64,000 bases of DNA from Manihot esculenta (GCF_001659605.2 NC_035173.2:10559065-10623064); one strand, 5' to 3'; positions 22,702-34,438 are shown, numbered from the stretch's first letter. The notes: generated by a model not told the origin, from the letters alone. Program-made: numbers and translations.

Positions 22702-25700
22702 ATGAGAGGAACTCGTCGATCTACACGATTGACTGGAGTACCACCGGAGGATGAGGGCATGAGTGCCCGTCCCCCTGCATTGCCAAGGGCAATGTCTAGC
22801 AGGTCTAGCAGGGAAAGAGCAGTGAGAGACCCTAGAAGGTCTTTGGATATTAACAAAAGCATATCAGTAAGGGGAACAGTGCAAGGAGGAATGTCAGAGG
22901 ATGTGGAGGATGATATGGATGTGGATCAGAGGAGGGATGGCAGTCTTGGAGTGAGTATGTCGGAGGAGGGTATAGGAGAGTCCCAAGGAGGCACTCAGGC
23001 CTCGGGATTTTTTCAGCCACCCCAGTACCCACCCTTTTCTCAGAATCCCGGGTATTCGATGGGAGGTACATCGGATTACCCCAATTTTAACCCTTATCAC
23101 TCTCAGATGCCATACCCACCTTTTTATCCACAGTACCCTATGTACCCTATGTACCCTATGTACCCACCCCCATCTTTCTATCCAGGTACAGCAAACCCTA
23201 CCCCAGGGGATGCTGCACCTCCTCCACCACCAGCAGCACCTACTGTCCCAGAAACCCAAATGCCAAAACCTAGCTCATCTGGGGGGAGCAAGGTCAAGAT
23301 GACCGATTACATGAAGCTGGGTGCTCCCCAGTTTGAAACCGGTGATGACCCGTTTGTGTACCTTGAGAGGGTCAGAACGATTACAGATGAGATAGGAGCT
23401 GATGACAGTAGAGCCATTCAAATGGCTAGGTTCACACTGAAATGCAAGAAGGCCCGATAGTGGTTTAAGAACTATGTGAACCCGAGATTGGACAGCCTAT
23501 CATGGGAGGAGTTTGCAAATGAGTTTGCAGGATGGGCTTTCCCTGACAGTTCAAGAGAATTGAAGATGATTGAGTTCGAGCAGCTGAGGCAGACGGATGA
23601 GATGAGTGTGGATGAGTTCACAGACAGGTTTTTGGAGCTGTTGCCGTTTGCCTGGCAAAATCTGGATACAGATCAGAAAAAGTCAAGGAGGTATATCATG
23701 AAGCTCCATTCCAGGTATTCCTCCTTGATTCAGTCAGCAGAGAGGGAGAGTTTCCATGCCATTGTGGATATGGCTCGGAGGATAGAGGCTAGTGCAATCA
23801 TCGAGGGGAAAGTCAAACAGTCAGTGGCACAGCCTTCTGGTTCCAAGACCCCAGGTGGGGGAAGGATGGACCCTTCTTCTCTGAGTTCAGCTAGTAAGAG
23901 GTGGAGCAGTACCACCAAGAAGCCAAAGAAGAATAAGTTTTGGAATAAGTTCAAGTCTGGTCTGGGATTAGGAAGTGGTTCGAGCTCAGGTGCAGATAAT
24001 GCAGTATGCAAGAAGTGTGGGAAGCCGCACAAAGGAGTATGTCTGGTTGGGACGTCAGCCTGCTTCAGATGTGGGCAGGAGGGACACATAGCACGGGAGT
24101 GTCCTAGAGCGGCTTTTGTGGCACAGTCTCAGCAGACAGCTTCTAGTAGTGTGGCTCAGCCAGTAGCTCCAGCCGCGACTTAGGCTAGTGGCAGAGGTCG
24201 AGGGAGAGGGGCAGCCTCTTCTTCAGCGGGTTTCAGGGGTGAGGGTCCATCAGCTCCAGCACGGATCTTCACCATGACTCAGTAGGAGGTAAACACATCC
24301 AACACCGTGGTGTCAGGTAATCTCATCATTGGTTGTTCAGATGTGCATGCATTAATGGACCCTGGTGCATCTCATTCTTTCATTGCTCCGAGAGCCGTCG
24401 AGAGGTTGGGATTGATGGTCTCTGGGTTAGAGTGTCCCCTATGGATCAGTGGACCCAAGTGTGACCCGTCAGTGGCAGAGTCAGTCTGCCAGTGTAGTCC
24501 AATTTTTGTGGAGGGAAGATGCCTGTCCGCTGACCTTGTGGTTCTAGATTTGACAGATTTTGACGTCATTCTAGGGATGGATTGGCTATCTACCCATGGT
24601 GCTACCTTGGATTGCAGAGGCAAGGTAGTCAGGTTTAGATGTCAGGATGGGTCAGAGGTTGTCTTCAGAGGAGACAGGAGGGGTACACCTAGAGGTTTGA
24701 TATCAGCCCTACAGGCTCGTAGGCTGCTCAGGAAGGGTTGTAAGGGTTTTCTAGCTCATGTGAGAGAGCTGGATAGTCATGTCAGAGAGCCCGCCTCAGT
24801 GCCAGTGGTCAGAGAGTTCTTAGATGTTTTTCCAGACGAGCTGCCAGGTTTACCACCTGCTAGGGAGATAGAGTTTGAAATTGAATTGATGCCTGGAACT
24901 AGACCGATCTCTATCCCTCCCTACAGGATGGCACCAGCAGAATTGAAAGAGTTGAAAGAGCAGTTGCAAGAGCTGGTAGATAGGGGTTTCATCTGACCGA
25001 GTACCTCACCTTGGGGTGCTCTAGTGCTATTTGTGAAAAAGAAAGATGGATCGCTTAGACTTTGTATCGACTACAGGCAGTTGAACAAGGTCACTAACAA
25101 GAATAAGTACCCATTGCCAAGGATCGACGATCTATTCGACCAGCTAGCAGGAGCAGGTTGTTTCTCCAAGATAGATCTGAGATCATGATACCATCAGCTG
25201 AGGATAAGGGAAGAGGATGTACCGAAGACAGCATTCAGGACCAGATATGGGCATTATGAGTTCCTTGTGATGCCGTTCAGGTTAACCAATGCCCCTGCAG
25301 CATTCATGGATCTCATGAACAGAGTGTTTAGCCAGTACCTGGATCACTTTGTTATTGTCTTCATAGATGATATCTTGGTGTATTCCAGGAATGCAGAGGA
25401 GCATGCCCATCATCTGAGGTTAGTTCTGCAAACCTTGAGGGAACACGGCTTGTATGCCAAGTTCTCTAAGTGTGAGTTCTGGTTGAGGAGCATTTCATTC
25501 TTGGGGCACGTTGTGTCAGAAAATGGAATCAAGGTAGACCCCAAGAAAGTGGAAGATGTAGCTAACTGGCCTATACCCACTACGGTGACAGAGATCAAGA
25601 GTTTCTTAGGTTTGGCAGGTTACTACAGGAGGTTCGTTCAGGAGTTCTCTAAGATTGCAGCTCCCATGACCAGATTGACTAAGAAGAACCAGAGGTTCGT

Positions 25701-27702
25701 GTGGACCGACCAGTGTGAAGAGAGCTTTAAGGAGCTAAAGAAGAGGTTGACTTCAGCATCGGTGTTAGCTCTGCCGACTAGTAATGAGGACTTCACAGTC
25801 TTTTGCGATGCGTCCCGTGTGGGACTGGGTTGTGTGCTAATGCAGAATGAAAGGGTGATTACTTATGCTTCTAGACAGGTAAAGAAGCACGAGTTGAATT
25901 ACCCTACACATGACCTAGAGATGGCAGCGGTGATCTTTGCACTCAAGATGTGGAGGCACTACCTTTATGGGGTTAAATGTGAGATCTTCACAGATCATAA
26001 AAGCCTGCAGTACATTCTGAGTCAGAGGGAGCTGAATATGAGGCAGAGAAGATGGGTAGAATTGCTTAGTGACTATGATTGCAAGATTCAGTACCATCCG
26101 GGTAAGGCGAATGTTGTGGCAGACGCCTTAAGCCAAAAATCACTTGGCAGTTTGTCCCATATCTCAGCAGAGAGGAGGCCAGTGGTGAGGCAGTTCTTCG
26201 AGCTCATGAATGAAGGTCTACAGTTGGAGTTGTCTGGTACAGGTGCTTTAGTTGCCCAGATGAGAGTGGCACCTGTGTTTCTGGAGCAGGTGGCTCAGAA
26301 ACAGCATGAGGACCCAGAGTTAGTGAAGATTGCCAAGACTGTTCAGTCAGGCAAGGATAGTGAGTTCAGATTCGACAGCAAGGGGATCCTCCACTATGGA
26401 AACAGATTGTGTGTACCAGATGACGTAGGGCTGAAGGGAGACATTATGAGAGAGGCTCATAATGCCAGATACAGTGTTCACCTTGGAGCCACCAAGATGT
26501 ATCAAGATCTGAAGAAGGTTTATTGGTGGCCAGCTATGAAAAGAGAAGTGGCACAATTTGTGTCAGCCTGCGAAGTGTGTCAGAGGGTGAAGCTGGAACA
26601 TCAGAAGCCGGCTGGAATGCTTAACCCACTACCTATTCCAGAGTGGAAATGGGAGAATATAGCTATGGACTTCGTGGTGGGGTTACCGGCGACGTCCAAC
26701 AGATTGGACTCCATATGGGTGATTGTGGACAGACTCACCAAATCTGCTCACTTCATCCCTGTCAGGAGTGGCTATTCTGTGAAAAAGTTGGTGCAAGTGT
26801 ATGTTGATGAGGTTGTCAGGCTGCATGGGGTTCCTGTTTCAATAGTGTCTGATCAAGGGCCCCAGTTCACCTCCAGGTTTTGGCGGAGTCTGCAGAACTC
26901 TATGGGTACCAGGTTGGATTTTAGCACTGCTTTCCATCCACATACGGATAGACAATCAGAGAGGACCATCCAAACAATAGAAGATATGCTCAGAATGCGT
27001 GTGCTGGATTTTGGCGGTTCTTGGAGGCAGCATCTACCTTTAGTGGAGTTCGCCTACAATAACAGCCATCATGCCAGCATAGGGATGGCCCCATATGAAG
27101 CTTTGTATGGAAGGAAGTGCAGGTCGCCTGTCTGTTGGGAAGAAGTGGGAGAAAAGGCCTTGGCAGGGCCTGAGCTAGTAAAGATCACCAGCAGAGTGGT
27201 GCCCATAATCAGAGAAAGGATCAAGACTGTTGCAAGCAGACAGAAAAGTTATGCAGACATCCGCAGAAGGCAAGTAGAGTTCCAGGAGGGGGATTTGGTA
27301 TTGCTCAAGGTGTCTCCAATGAAAGGGGTGATTTGGTTTGGGAAGAAACATAAGCTAGCTCCACGGTACATCGGAGCCTTTGAAGTCTTGCAAAAGATTG
27401 GGAATGTATCGTACAAGCTGGACTTGCCTGCTTCAATGGAGAGAATCCATCCAGTTTTCCATGTTTCCATGTTAAGGAAGTTCGTGTCAGATCCGGGCAA
27501 GGTTCTTAGTGAGCCTGATGTGGAGATCCAAGAGGATCTCACCTATGTTGAGCAGCCAGTGCGAATCATAGACACCCAGATCAGAAAGATAAGGAACAAG
27601 GAAATCCCGATGGTGAAAGTCCTTTGGAATCACCACAACATCGAAGAGTGTACCTGGGAGACACGGGAGTCTATGCTCCGGCAATATCCTCATCTCTTCT
27701 AA
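22702..27702 (+). pseudogene. gag-pol of element 3, five in-frame stops
   Basis: Full-length gag-pol in one frame from ATG 22702 to the stop at 27700-27702. Domains as in element 1: tyrosine/proline-rich gag, CCHC knuckle (about 24060-24105), protease (DPGAS, about 24360), RT (FIDDIL, about 25360), RNase H, integrase with HHCC finger and core, and chromodomain ending in QYPHLF. Premature stops: TAG 23458, TAG 24181, TAG 24283, TGA 24994, TGA 25186. The last replaces a glycine codon in RT and also occurs in the reversed fragment at 49465-49473. From 25267 to the end the frame is open (811 codons), so the 3' half could still be read. Confidence 0.94.
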
Positions 27703-27787
27703 GGTGAGTTTTTTGTGCTTTGTATGAATGTTTATGTTTTATGCTGCCATGTGTTTGTTTGGTGAACATTCGGGGATGAATGTTCTT

Positions 27788-27800
27788 AAGGGGGGAAGAA
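27788..27800 (+). other. polypurine tract of element 3
   Basis: AAGGGGGGAAGAA directly before the 3' LTR. Confidence 0.85.
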
Positions 27801-28151
27801 TGTAATACCCGGCTAGACTCCGGTATCGGAATTCCTACCGCCCGGTGGAATCTCGGATGTCGGAAACCTCTAGAAGGGTAAAAGCATGTTTTCATAAATG
27901 TTTTAATGTTTTATGTATTTTATGGTTATAAGCAAAAAGGAAATTGAGTTTTAAATGAAAAAGACCAAGGAGACATTTCCAAGTTCGGCCGTCGAACCTC
28001 AAGTTCGGCCGCCGAACGTGGGATGGTTTAGGGGGGCAAGTTAGGCTTCCAAAAGTTTCAAAGGTTTGGCCGCCGAACCTCATGTTCGGCCGCCGAACTT
28101 GCATGAGTTTTGGAGGCACTTTAGGCTGCCGAAAGGTGGTCTGCCAGCCCC

Positions 28152-28158
28152 TATATAA
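28152..28158 (+). promoter_or_regulatory. TATA box of the element 3 LTR promoter
   Basis: TATATAA after GGTCTGCCAGCCCC. Position and flanks are the same in the other TATA-bearing LTRs. It defines the likely start of transcription about 30 bp downstream, placing all splice-like sites in the transcribed part. Confidence 0.7.
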
Positions 28159-28206
28159 GAGCTCCATGGCCGAAACGGGCGAGTTTTCTCCCTATTTTCG
28201 GCCACG

Positions 28207-28290
28207 GTGAGTTCTTGCTCTCCCATGGTTCATTTTAGATATTTTTTCTTCGATCTTTCATGTTTTAACAAGCTTTATGTTGATTTGAAG
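28207..28290 (+). other. intron-like segment 1 in LTR
   Basis: Begins GTGAGT, ends TTTGAAG, 84 bp, AT-rich. In the LTR of element 1 the flanks are joined directly (CCACG to A-ATTTGA at 5621/5622). Junction precision is slightly less certain than for segment 2, because the downstream exon differs by one base. Confidence 0.6.
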
Positions 28291-28390
28291 ATATTTGAAT
28301 AAAAGAGTGAGTTTTGAAAGCTTGGAGACCAAAGAGTTGAGATCTCTCCCATCTCCAAGTTGGATCGTCTCTCCTCTCGTTCTACAAGAG

Positions 28391-29052
28391 GTAAGAGTAG
28401 ATCCATAGTTCCTTTCATGTTTTAAGTAAGTTTTATGAAGTTTCTTGGGGTAGAAATGCATGTGTAGGTTTATGTGGAGTTTATGGGTTTACTGTGCGTT
28501 TATGAACAATGTATGTTGGACATGCACGTTTGATGTGTTGTAGATGGGGTTTAGGATAGTTTGAAGCCCCTAGGAGCTTGTATGCTTGAGTATGCATGTT
28601 GTAGAATAGGAAAATGCATGATTGAATGAGTTGGGAGGCGTTTATGCATGTTGAGCTGAGTTTCTGCCCTTTGGGAAGAACTCAGGTTCGGCAGCCAAAG
28701 GCTCTTTCGGCCGCCGAACCTGCCTTTGGTAGCATGTATCGGCTGCCAAACCCTGCCCCCGAAAGTGGACTTTCGGCTTTGGAAGGGAGTTTCAGCCGCC
28801 GAAGGTGCCGCCGAACATGCATGAGTTTTGTCTCTGGAGGGAACCTTCAGCCGTCGAAAGTGCCGCCGAAGGTGCATGACTTTCGGCTCTGGAGGGCCTT
28901 TCGGCCGCCGAACCTGCCGCCGAAAGTGCCCTGTTCAGCCCTCCTTTGCATGATTTATGTGATTGTTTTAAGGTGTTTTAGGGGGTTTTTGGAGAGTATT
29001 TTAGAGTCATGTTTATGTATGTTAGGTCCCTCATTTGAGTCCACCTGTGTAG
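28391..29052 (+). other. intron-like segment 2 in LTR, with palindrome array inside
   Basis: Begins GTAAGA after CAAGAG, ends with CCACCTGTGTAG, 662 bp. The LTR of element 1 joins CAAGAG directly to G-TCGGACCCGAGG at 5711/5712. The same boundary motifs flank the segment in the LTRs at 17702, 19898, 32276, 35033, 45298 and 53149. Confidence 0.75.
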
Positions 29053-30149
29053 GTTCGGACCCGAGGAACCGAGGACCCCAGCAGTGAGTTCAGCTGCTTC
29101 TGAGTCTGTTAGAGCTTCAGCCAGAGGTGAGTAGAATATCTTATTTTGTTTCAAAGTAAATAAATAAATTCTGAGCATGATACACGCATCATGAATGCCA
29201 TGAGATATACTAGGGTGCTTGCATTAGATTTCACGAATATGTTGCATTGCATAATATGTTGTTGATGTGGGTGAATGTTGGATGATCCTTTAGCCGCACT
29301 ACGTTATGATATGATGTGATACGGTATGGAAGACCAGTGAGGCCCATTCTACGCCCCTGCCACTATGTAAGAGAAAGACCAATGAGGCACATTCTACGCC
29401 CCTGGCATATTGGAATGTTATGTTATGAATGTAATGTAAGAGAAAGACCAGTGAGGCCCAGTCTATGCCCTTGGCACTATTGGAATGAGTAGTGGGCTAT
29501 TGGTGACAAGTTCATCCTTGATGTGAATTGTCTGTGATGTGTTGCATTTCATGAAAGCATGAAATTTAAATTGAATGTTTATTTATTCTGCTCACTGGGC
29601 TTTATAGCTCACCCCTCTCCCTTAACCCCCAGATTTACAGGTATAGGGTAGACCAGGAGGTCAGTAGGAGTAGAGTCATGTTTTATGTAATAGCTAGATG
29701 TGGATATGAATGTGATATAATGTAAAAGTATAGTATAGAAATGTAATGTAATGATGCTTATGGAAGTTTAGAGTTGTGCTTGACTATAGTGTGTTGTCAA
29801 TCCCTTTCTAGTACATGATCTTAAATGTTAATGATGATTATTGTGAACCAAGCTTAAAGTATGTTATGTTACACATTGGAGTATTTGATGAGGACTCCAG
29901 TGAGGGGTTTTATGTTATGATTTGTGCATGCACAGGTTAAGCTTGGTGAAAGTATGAATGAAAGTATGAATGAAAGAATGAATGAATGATTAAATGTGAA
30001 AGTTTTAAATTGTTATGTAATTGTTGATCATGTATGGGATTAAACAGGTATACAGGTTGAATGTTTGGCTTGCTACGGGTTCCGGCGGCCTTAAGCCAAT
30101 CTGGATCCTAGCGCCGGTAGCGGTCCGATTTTTGGGTCGTTACAGTCCT

Positions 30150-31040
30150 CTTATAATTACATGAATAACCCCTATAGGTTCACTGTCAGAGGTGGTTTCA
30201 AGAGTTGTTACCTCAGGCTCAAGCCTTCTCTATTCTTTCTGGCAAACTTTCAAAGTGTGTTGTCCCTTATTAACCCTTCAATCTCGTCTTTCAACTGCCG
30301 CCATTCCTTTGTTGTATGTCTGTGATCTTTGTGAAAATAGTAGTACTTGGTCCTATCTCATTTTTCGGCTCTCTCAGGGTTGAGCTTGGGAGGCCACCTT
30401 ACCTCCTTTTTATTTTTTCTGATTCACATTAAAATACGTGTTTGTGAGTCATGTAATGGAGTATAATTCTTATATTTACTTTGGTCATCTCTTCGCCGGG
30501 AGACCAGGTAACTTCTTTGGTCTCCTTCATATCCTCACCTCTCAAGCTTTTGGTTTTACTTTTGACTCGTCCATTTACTCTCAACGCTTGGACTTTGTCA
30601 TCCAGCCTGATATACTTCTGGACTTTATCCATTAGCTTTTGGTACGTAACGATTGGGTTCTTGATTATGGAATCCATGAACTTGCTATTGCGTGTTTCTT
30701 TCTTTAATGCTTTTCATGCTATCTCATAATTTAATTCCTCCACCTGCTTTGCTTCTGCATTAAACCGTGAGATAAAGCTTCTTAAATATTCGTCCTCTCC
30801 CTAGCGGATCTTTTGCAAGTTATAGGAGAGGTTTTTAGGAGGTATACAAGTAATAAACCTGGACTTAAATAACATAGTGAATTATGTAAAGTTCTAAATT
30901 AAACCTAGACTCAGATGTTGGTACCATTTCTGAGCCAAACCTGTAAGTGTTGACGGGAACACTCGGTACATCATGAAGTCATTGACATCCTGAAGCTGTA
31001 TAGCCGTTCTAAAGATCACTAGATGACTCTTGGGTTCTGC
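30150..31040 (-). pseudogene. decayed Tat/Ogre-like Gypsy gag, C-terminal part
   Basis: Read on the minus strand from 31040 down, the conceptual protein has the Retrotrans_gag core (QLQDVNDFMMYRVF, then LAQKWYQ), a FNAE segment, a KFMDSIIKNP segment with LMDKVQKYIRLDD, and near 30350-30270 a YYYFHKDHRHTT block with QLKDEIEGLI, typical of Tat/Ogre gags. Several stops break it (for example after LGLI, and after the EIA stretch). It is the oldest layer here: its N-terminal parts are at 34932-35032 and 37226-37615, separated by later insertions. Element 3 cut its far end at 30145. Confidence 0.8.
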
Positions 31041-32275
31041 TGATAGAGCATATTTTAGTCCATTTTATCATTATGTTCTTGATGTTTATTTGCATCTTTT
31101 CTGTCTAATTTTGTGGTTTTAATCATGTTTTGCAGATAATAGGTGTAAAGAGACAATCTGGTGAAAATGCTCTTAAAACTGCCAAAAAGTGCCAAAAAAG
31201 GAAAGTTTTCAAATAAGGAAAGTGCAGAAGCAAAAGCAAATAAGGAAAGCTCAGTCAGAAGATTATTTGAAATTCAAATCGCAGATCTTTCTTTCCTTGT
31301 TCAAAGATGTGCACACACTGCAGCAGTCATATCTTTCTATTTAGGCAGCAAGATTTCATGAAGACGCACTTGCCTCTTCTGCATTCAGTATTCAAAATTC
31401 AAACGAAGGCTCCACCTAAAAAGGAAAGACTGGATAGATTCACTTTCCCTTCTGCACATCCATCCGCACGCGCCTCTTGCCTTCCGAAGAGCTTGCAATG
31501 CGATTCTTTCCTTTTCAGACACAACTTGGGCCGCAACAACCTCTTGGGCAGTAAGGGCAGCATGTAAGGACCTAAGGCAATACTTTCAACTATAAAAAAA
31601 CACATAAGGAGCCTCCCCACAGCTCTTTCCACTCCCCTTTGGACAACCTACAGGATTGTAAGTGACACCATCTCTTCTTCATCTCTTTCTTTATTTTTGG
31701 TTTTGTTTCAGCCATGAGTGGCTGAAATCTTTTATTCTAGTTGAAGATTGGTTGAAACTTTGGTTGTTTTATGGATTGTGAGATCTGAACATAAGTTGTT
31801 TATCTTTTGGTTATTCAATATTTATATAATTTCATGCTTGATTCTATTATTGCTTTGTTATTATGATCAATGTGGCCATTTGATTTTTGATTGCAAGGTA
31901 ATATATTGTTAGTTTGAATAATTTTGAGTCTGTAATTGCTTCGATTCTTCAAACACAAGAACACTTAGTGTAAAAACTAAGGAAATTGTATGATCTAGCA
32001 ACACCTCATGCGTTTGGGTAGCTAGGATTGGCTCTCTCTATCTCTTAATGCAATTAACAATTGTTTTGATGCCTAAGGTCCAAGGACGTTCCTTGGCAAT
32101 TTGTTAATTACTAATTAATTAGAGGACATTCCCTAATTGGTTTATGATTAAGGAGAGACATGGTGGTGAGAAACGTCTTCTATCTCTATAACTAATCTAT
32201 TGAATCTATCAAGGGAAACTAAGTGTCAATGATCAATCCCAACAACTGAAGTGGATCCAACTCTTCAACTAGATC

Positions 32276-34438
32276 TGTAATACCCGGCTCGAGTCCGGCA
32301 TCGGAATTCCTGTAGTCCGGTGGAATCTCGGGTGTCGGAACCCTCGAGAAGGGTAATACATATGTTTTCTAATGTATTTTGACTTTTTTTAAGGTTTTAA
32401 GTATAAAGGAAAATGAGTTTTTGAAAGAAAAGAGTTAAGGGAGAAAATGGCAAGTTCGGCCGCCGAAGGTGACTTTCGGCCGCCGAACCTTGCATGGTTT
32501 TGGATTCACGTTTGGCCGCCGAAGGTGGTCTGGCCAGCCACCTATAAAAGGGCACCAAGTCGGTGGAAGGATGATATTTTGCTTCCATCTTCAGCCAGAG
32601 GTGAGTCCAACACCCTCCCTAGTTGACTTTCATGATCTTGCTCAGATCTTGTAAGATTTTGAAGAGTTTTCATGTGTGTTTGAAGGTTTTGAGAGTTTTG
32701 AGCTAAAGAACCAAGTTTTGAAGTTTGGAGAGTTGTGAGGAGATTTCTCCATATCTCCACGTTAGGATCACTTGATCTCTTGTTTGGAAGAGGTAAGTAA
32801 AGATCTAGAACCTCTTTTACTGATTTTTGAAGGTTTTATGGGAGTTGTATGGATAGTATGCATGAATAGGGTTTTGGTTGAGGTTTTGCATGATTTTGTG
32901 TTCAAGCATGTGCAAGTGTTGTTTGATGTGTTTCTTGGGGTTATAAGTTAGTTTTAGGCCCTTTTATGCATGATTTATGGTATGTGCTAGTTGGGAGTAG
33001 TTGATGTGCATGTTGGATAAGTTTGGGGGAAAGTTTGCATGAAACAGAGTAGGGTTCTGCCCAACGGGCAAAACCAGGTTCGGCCGCCGAAGGAAGGTTC
33101 GGCCGCCGAACCCCTTGTGGAGGCAGTTTCGGCTGCCAAAGCTTGCCCCCGAAAGCTAGGCTTTCGGTTTAGAAAGGGACTTTCGGCCGCCGAAAGAGGG
33201 AGTTCGGCCGCCGAAAGTGTGTGAGTTTCGTCTCTGGACGAGACCTTCGGCCGCCGAAGGTGCCGCCGAACATGCATGAGTTTCGTCTCTGGAGAGGAGT
33301 TTCGGCCGCCGAACCTGCCGCCAAAAGTGCCCTGTCCAGCTTTCTTTTGCATGTTTTATGTGATTGTTTGGGGGTCGTTTAGAGGGTTTTTGGGGAGTTT
33401 CTTAGAGATGTTCTTGAGTTAGTTTGGTCCCTCATTTGAGTCCACCTGTGTAGGTACGGACCAGAGGAACCCCAGAGAGCAGCAGTGAGCACTGCTTCAG
33501 AACCTGCAGAGTTAGTACAGAGTCAGCCAGAGGTGAGTGGAACTTCTCTTTTCAGAGCTAAACTGCTTTGAGCATATGTCATGCATCATAAGATTATAGT
33601 AGGATGATTGCATTAGTTTCACGAAGATGACGCATTGCATAATACGATGTATATGAGGCTGTGGATAGACCAAGGCGACTCCAATAGCCCAAGCTCTGTT
33701 ATAAGACCTGGCCGGGCCAGGCAGCCATCTGTAGGTAAGACCTGACTAGATCAGGCAGCAGAGATAGTAAGACATGGCTGGGCCAGGCAGGCAGAGTTGT
33801 AAGACCTGGCCGGGCCAGGCAGATTGAGGTTGTAAGACCTGGCTAGGCCAGGCATCCTTTCAGTGGGAGTTTTGGTGGTCATGTCTATCCCTGAGATGAT
33901 GTGCTGTTATGCATCCCATGAGATCATGTTTTCAAATTATGGTTTATAGTTCTGCTCATTGGGCTTGTATAGCTCATCCCTCTCCCTTATCCCCCAAGTT
34001 TGCAGGTTCAGAGTCCAAAGGGAGCCCAGAAGGGTATGGAAGAAGAAGAGTTATGTAATAGCTAGTGTGGACATGTACATGTAAAGAGATAATGTATAGT
34101 GTGTAGCTTTGTGCTTGACTTGTAAGAGTTGTAATCCCCTTTTTGTCTACACATGATCATTTTATGTATGTTTTCTTTTATTGTTATGTATATGAGAAAA
34201 CCAGGCTTAACATTATGAGTATATCCGCTTAGAGAAGGATAAGAGAGAACAGAAATAGTGCATGCACAGGTTAAGCCCTGGAGGAAAGAAAAGTTTTAAT
34301 GGTTTGACAGAAAATATATGATCATGTATGGGATTTCACAGGTACACAGACAGTATAGCAGGCTTACTACGGGTCCCGGCGACCTTAAGTCGATCTGGAT
34401 CCTAGTGTCGGTAGCAGTTCGATTTTCGGGCTGCTACA
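32276..34438 (+). repeat. solo LTR (Gypsy family) in the Tat-like LTR
   Basis: 2163 bp, flanked by AGATC on both sides (32271-32275, 34439-34443). Contains TATAAAAG (about 32543), CAGAG/GTGAGTCC near 32599, AGAG/GTAAGTAA near 32792, the palindrome array (33075-33320), CTGTGTAG near 33453, AGAG/GTGAGTGG near 33531 and five hairpin cassette units with CCTGGCC...GGCCAGG (33702-33862). It ends GGGCTGCTACA. Confidence 0.95.

Larger units (their letters stand above)
8655..30144 (+). mobile_element. Ty3/Gypsy element 3, complete but decayed, host of two nested insertions
   Basis: Flanked by GTCCT on both sides. The 5' LTR is in three pieces (8655-8758, 17702-19897, 22388-22445) because element 2 and a solo LTR inserted in it. 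Without those insertions it is about 2358 bp against 2344 bp for the 3' LTR (27801-30144). It has a PBS after the 5' LTR, a gag-pol with several stops, a polypurine tract and a matching 3' LTR. Same family as element 1. Confidence 0.95.
27801..30144 (+). repeat. 3' LTR of element 3, best copy of the intron-bearing LTR
   Basis: 2344 bp, TGTAATACCC...GTCGTTACA. In order: GCC-box-like palindromes, TATATAA (28152-28158), donor GTGAGT at 28207, acceptor AG at 28289-28290, donor GTAAGA at 28391, the main palindrome array (28685-28925), acceptor AG at 29051-29052, donor GTGAGT at 29127, cassette repeats (29330-29480), a stem-loop at 29877-29899, and a conserved end with CTTAAGCC and GGATCCTAGCGCCGG. 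It serves as reference for the intron absences in the LTR of element 1. Confidence 0.94.
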
